This document shows positions 61,028 to 64,000 of a DNA stretch of 64,000 nucleotides, one piece after another. Every line of letters starts with the position of its first letter. Position 1 is the stretch's first letter. The stretch comes from Actinomycetes bacterium (lineage in GTDB: Bacteria; Actinomycetota; Acidimicrobiia; Acidimicrobiales; Acidimicrobiaceae). The notes beneath the pieces were generated by a model, which worked only from the letters and a program-made list of their open reading frames with translations, was not told where the DNA came from and ran no database searches. The position numbers and the translations under genes are program-made. Location: NCBI GenBank assembly GCA_021799035.1, contig JAJZBG010000008.1, positions 1-64,000 of the forward strand, read 5' to 3'.

Positions 61028-61696
61028 GTGATAGAGATTGCTCCATCAATACTTTCGGCTGATTTCGCTTATCTTGGTGAGGCGATTCATGCAGTCGAGC
61101 CAGAGACCTCTTGGATCCATGTCGATGTGATGGACGGCCACTTTGTTCCCAACCTCACCATTGGACCGCCAGTCGTTGCCTCGATCAGAAGACATACCAA
61201 GAGCTTTCTCGATTGCCATTTGATGATTACAGACCCCTGGGATTATTTGTCTGACTTTGCAAAAGCGGGAGCTGACTCGGTCTCATTTCACTTCGAAGTG
61301 GGTCGCACAACTGAGCTGATAAATATGACCCGTGATCTAGGAATGAAGGTAGGCATGGCGGTGAATCCAGATGCCAAGTTCGATGACTATGCACAATTCA
61401 TTGCTCAGGTGGACATGCTCCTTGTCATGAGCGTGTTTCCAGGATTTGCTGGCCAGTCGTTCATTGCGTCGGTGCTCGAGCCGCTGCGAAGAGCTCGACA
61501 GCTCATTGACTCCCAAGGTGCCCAAACCCTTTTGCAAATCGACGGGGGAATCTCGCTTGATACCATTGGCGAATCCAGTCGCGCTGGAGCAGAGATCTTT
61601 GTGGCTGGTTCGGCAGTATTTGGAAATCCGGATCCGGCAATGGCGGTGAGGGGTCTCAAGGCAGCTGCTCTAAGTGCATTAAGGGAGCATGGGTGA
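61028..61696 (+). CDS. rpe: Ribulose-phosphate 3-epimerase
   Basis: A 222-residue TIM-barrel enzyme interconverting ribulose 5-phosphate and xylulose 5-phosphate. Signatures: IAPSILSADFAYLGEAI, WIHVDVMDGHFVPNLTIGP (metal-binding His and Asp), LDCHLMITDPWDYL, DMLLVMSVFPGFAGQSFI and QIDGGISLDTIGE. Ribulose 5-phosphate is also a substrate of the downstream riboflavin enzyme RibBA. The start is GTG 61028 with GTAGGATTTAG upstream; its stop overlaps the next ATG. Confidence 0.96.
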   Translation: MIEIAPSILSADFAYLGEAIHAVEPETSWIHVDVMDGHFVPNLTIGPPVVASIRRHTKSFLDCHLMITDPWDYLSDFAKAGADSVSFHFEVGRTTELINMTRDLGMKVGMAVNPDAKFDDYAQFIAQVDMLLVMSVFPGFAGQSFIASVLEPLRRARQLIDSQGAQTLLQIDGGISLDTIGESSRAGAEIFVAGSAVFGNPDPAMAVRGLKAAALSALREHG

Positions 61697-62184
61697 TGGA
61701 GTTGTTGGCAAAGATTCTTACGGTATCAGATGGTGTGATGGCAGGGACCAGGGAAGACCGGTCCGGTCAAGCCCTTGAAGACCTGCTTGAGCAGAGAGGT
61801 TTCAAAGTTGTCGAGAGGCGTGTCATCGAAGATGGCGTCGAGAGCGTGTCAAATGCCCTCGCCTCTCTGGCGAATGATTTTTCCGGTTTGGTGGTGTCTA
61901 CGGGCGGGACAGGATTTGGGCCTAGGGATCTGACTCCAGAGGGTACGAAGGCGGTGCTGGATAGGGAAGCACCGGGGATAGCTGAGGCAGCCAGATTGGT
62001 GTCGCCGCTTGGGAGGCTTTCGAGGGCCGTTGCTGGGACCAGAGGGTCGGCGCTGATAATCAATACGCCAGGCTCGCCTGGCGGCGCTACGGAGACCCTT
62101 TCTGCTGTTTTGGACGTTATTCCTCATGCGCTCGAGTTGCTTGCAGGTGTCTCAAGCAGCCACGAGAGCATACAGGGGCGATAG
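61696..62184 (+). CDS. MogA/MoaB-type molybdenum cofactor protein
   Basis: A 162-residue protein of the MoaB/MogA fold: AKILTVSDGVMAGTREDRSG, VIEDGVESVSNAL, VSTGGTGFGPRDLTPEGTKA and INTPGSPGGATETL. These match the molybdopterin adenylyltransferase fold, which activates molybdopterin for metal insertion; GTGFGPRD and the PGSPGG loop bind the nucleotide and substrate. Other moa or moe genes are not in this window. ATG 61696 overlaps the rpe stop (TGATG), with GGGAG 8 nt upstream; the stop overlaps ribD. Insertion between rpe and ribD is a point of difference from Mycobacterium. Confidence 0.85.
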   Translation: MELLAKILTVSDGVMAGTREDRSGQALEDLLEQRGFKVVERRVIEDGVESVSNALASLANDFSGLVVSTGGTGFGPRDLTPEGTKAVLDREAPGIAEAARLVSPLGRLSRAVAGTRGSALIINTPGSPGGATETLSAVLDVIPHALELLAGVSSSHESIQGR

Positions 62185-63209
62185 TGGCAGACGAGTCCTC
62201 GACGGACCATTTTGAAGAGAAGATGCTCCTTGCGGTAAGCGAAGCTGAGAAGGCGCGTCTCTTGTCTCCTCCAAACCCTTGGGTGGGGGCCGTTCTCGAG
62301 AGCGAACAAGGCATGGTGGTGGGTCACACTCATCGGCCAGGGAACTTTCATGCCGAGATCGATGCGCTGGAAAGGGCCGGTTCAGCCGCCGCCGGTGCGA
62401 CCTTATATGTGACGCTCGAACCCTGCTCGCATCACGGCAAGACGCCACCTTGTGCGGAGGCGATCGTGACGGCTGGAGTAAAGCGCGTGGTTGTCGGAGT
62501 GGTGGATCCAGATGACCGAGTTAGGGGTACCGGCTTGGAGTACCTCAGGGATCATGGCGTTGAGGTAGTTGAAGGGATAGCCAAGGACGCGGTGAAGTCT
62601 CAGCTTGCGCCATATCTCAAGCAAAGATCGACCGGGCTCCCATGGGTGGTCTTGAAGCTTGCAGTTACCCTCGATGGCCGCATTGCGGCAAATGACGGAA
62701 GTTCCAACTGGATCACTGGCGAGATGGCAAGGCATCGTGTTCAAGAGCTTAGAGCTGAGTCAGATGTCATTGCGGTTGGCGCACACACTGTGGCGGTCGA
62801 CGATCCCCAGTTGACGGTCAGGATCCCCGGGATCAATAGGACTCCGCGTCGAATTGTGTTCGGTCGCATTCCAGCCAGTGCCAGGGTGTTGCCCGCAGAG
62901 GAGTTTTTCGGAACAGCGGAGGAGTTTGTGTCTTCGTTGCAAGGCAGCGATACGATTCAGGTTCTCCTAGAGGGAGGGGCATCACTGGCCAAGAGCTTTC
63001 TTGAAGCGGACCTTATAGATCAGTACGTGTTCCACATCGCGCCTGCCATTTACGGAGGGGAAGATGGGAAATCAGCGTTTTCGGGTCACGGTGCCGCAAC
63101 TATTAAGGATATCAGAAGACTTGAATTCAAGAGCATGACTTCTCTTGGGAGTGATGTTGAGATTGTGGCCTGGTCGAAGCGGGCTTCCGAATTGATTCGA
63201 TTGCTATGA
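62184..63209 (+). CDS. ribD: Bifunctional riboflavin deaminase/reductase RibD
   Basis: A 341-residue protein. The N-terminal deaminase domain (1-145) has NPWVGAVLESEQG, the zinc-binding HAEIDALERAG and LEPCSHHGKTPPCAEAI. The C-terminal reductase domain (150-341) has LKLAVTLDGRIAANDGSSNW, SDVIAVGAHTVAVDDPQLTV and VLLEGGASLAKSFLEADLID. It carries out steps two and three of riboflavin synthesis. GTG 62184 overlaps the mog-like stop (TAGTG) with AGGGG upstream. No FMN riboswitch is visible before it. Confidence 0.95.
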   Translation: MADESSTDHFEEKMLLAVSEAEKARLLSPPNPWVGAVLESEQGMVVGHTHRPGNFHAEIDALERAGSAAAGATLYVTLEPCSHHGKTPPCAEAIVTAGVKRVVVGVVDPDDRVRGTGLEYLRDHGVEVVEGIAKDAVKSQLAPYLKQRSTGLPWVVLKLAVTLDGRIAANDGSSNWITGEMARHRVQELRAESDVIAVGAHTVAVDDPQLTVRIPGINRTPRRIVFGRIPASARVLPAEEFFGTAEEFVSSLQGSDTIQVLLEGGASLAKSFLEADLIDQYVFHIAPAIYGGEDGKSAFSGHGAATIKDIRRLEFKSMTSLGSDVEIVAWSKRASELIRLL

Positions 63210-63249
63210 AGTCGCATAAGCTGATTTGTCAGTCCAATGGAGGCTCATG

Positions 63250-63843
63250 ATGTTTACTGGTTTGGTCGAAGGACTAGGTTCCTTCAAATCTAAAGATGGC
63301 GACAGGTTCACCTTTAGCTGGCCTGGCAATGACACGCCCTTCTCTTTGGGCGAGTCAATAGCGGTCAATGGATGTTGTCTTACTGTTGTGGACTTTCGGG
63401 GGGAGGATTGGACTGCAAACGTGATATCAGAGACCTTGGCCCGCACGAACCTCGGATTTCTCAGTCCTGGCGATCTGGTTAATTTCGAAAGGCCAGTCAA
63501 GGTATCAGATCGCCTGGGTGGCCACATAGTACAAGGCCACGTGGACACAATCGGTATCGTGAGGCAGCCAGCTCCGAATCTGGTTGTTGGATTTGATCGC
63601 CAGTTTGCAAAGTATGTCGTTGAAAAGGGCTCCATTGCGATAGACGGGGTTTCCCTTACCGTAGTTGAGGCTGGAGAAGATTTCGCATCGGTCTCCCTTA
63701 TCCCACACACTAGCTCGGTGACTACACTTGGTGTCAGGAACGCTGGCGAGAGGGTGAATTTGGAGTTTGACATAGTTGCTAAGTATGTTGAACGTATGCA
63801 CACTCTTGAGATTCGAGATCAGGCGGAGAGGGCTCTTTCATAA
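63250..63843 (+). CDS. ribE: Riboflavin synthase, alpha subunit
   Basis: A 197-residue protein with two similar lumazine-binding barrels: [40 protein letters not shown] in the first and [28 protein letters not shown] in the second. The C-terminal helix mediates trimer formation. It dismutates two 6,7-dimethyl-8-ribityllumazine molecules into riboflavin. ATG 63250 is chosen as GGAGG lies 6 nt upstream; the preceding ATG 63247 is only 3 nt away. RibBA follows. Confidence 0.95.
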   Translation: MFTGLVEGLGSFKSKDGDRFTFSWPGNDTPFSLGESIAVNGCCLTVVDFRGEDWTANVISETLARTNLGFLSPGDLVNFERPVKVSDRLGGHIVQGHVDTIGIVRQPAPNLVVGFDRQFAKYVVEKGSIAIDGVSLTVVEAGEDFASVSLIPHTSSVTTLGVRNAGERVNLEFDIVAKYVERMHTLEIRDQAERALS

Positions 63844-63851
63844 TAGACAGG

Positions 63852-64000
63852 ATGAATACAGTGGGACTAGGAACCATCGAAGAGGCCGTAGCGGCGATAA
63901 GTCGTGGCGAGATGGTTGTCGTGGTCGACGATGAGGATCGCGAAAACGAAGGCGATTTAATCATGGCCGCTCAGTACGCGACACCAGAAGCCATTTCGTT
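63852..64000 (+). CDS. ribBA: 3,4-dihydroxy-2-butanone 4-phosphate synthase (RibBA), 3' truncated
   Basis: Only about 50 codons lie in the window. They show [20 protein letters not shown], the catalytic acidic loop [16 protein letters not shown] and ATPEAISF, the start of the RibB domain that converts ribulose 5-phosphate to dihydroxybutanone phosphate. Whether a GTP cyclohydrolase II (RibA) domain follows cannot be seen, but the fused form is usual in actinobacteria. The start may be ATG 63852 or GTG 63861; an AGGAT box at 63848-63852 fits the GTG better. Confidence 0.9.
   Translation, partial: MNTVGLGTIEEAVAAISRGEMVVVVDDEDRENEGDLIMAAQYATPEAIS

Noticed and set aside
62150-62190. FMN riboswitch before ribD
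   Set aside because: ribD overlaps the preceding gene, and no conserved RFN-type boxes are present; the same holds for a SAM riboswitch before metK.

Overview
The window reads as chromosomal DNA of an actinobacterium, most likely an acidimicrobial lineage (class Acidimicrobiia; this is inference). The support is: an actinobacterial fused 2-oxoglutarate dehydrogenase (Kgd), an actinobacterial integration host factor (mIHF), a UvrD2-type helicase with an HRDC domain, a PriA that has lost its helicase motifs, the gene order mihF-gmk-rpoZ-coaBC-metK-priA-def-fmt-rpe-rib known from Mycobacterium, frequent GTG/TTG starts, several apparently leaderless genes, and a GADGGVFTFGDA-type repeat protein at the left edge. 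The sequence is only moderately GC-rich. I see no rRNA, tRNA, CRISPR array, transposase or prophage gene.

Left part (1-17 kb): the end of a repeat-rich protein, a methyltransferase, a KimA-like potassium transporter, then a probable aromatic-acid catabolic locus: DHA2-type MFS transporter, MerR regulator, an alpha/beta-hydrolase that lacks its nucleophile serine, a 4,5-dihydroxyphthalate-decarboxylase-like protein, a fumarylacetoacetate-hydrolase-family enzyme, a gentisate-dioxygenase-like bicupin and a PcaD-like hydrolase. Next come a membrane-anchored hydrolase, SixA, a UbiB-like kinase, a TIGR01777-type epimerase and another hydrolase.

Middle (17-44 kb): kgd, xthA, a hotdog thioesterase, uvrD2, a CCAEP-tail radical SAM protein overlapping an ATP-grasp gene, an NfuA-like Fe-S protein, a YceI/MarR divergent pair with candidate operators, a large exported dimethylformamidase-like protein, a shikimate cluster (aroK, aroQ, panE, prepilin peptidase, aroC, aroB), nusB-efp-pepQ, ctaB with a TlpA-like thioredoxin, and an LCP cell-wall ligase.

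Right part (44-64 kb): a pyrimidine operon pyrR-pyrB-pyrC-carA-carB-pyrD-pyrF preceded by a well-formed PyrR-binding RNA hairpin, then the mihF-to-priA housekeeping run. In this run gmk has no ATG/GTG/TTG codon before its P-loop and probably starts at CTG. After a convergent SCO6745-like gene follow def-fmt-rpe-mog-ribD-ribE-ribBA, the last cut by the window end. The most open functional question is the ATP-grasp/CCAEP radical SAM pair. The best-supported regulatory observations are the PyrR hairpin, the gmk start, the MarR operators and a set of leaderless -10 elements.
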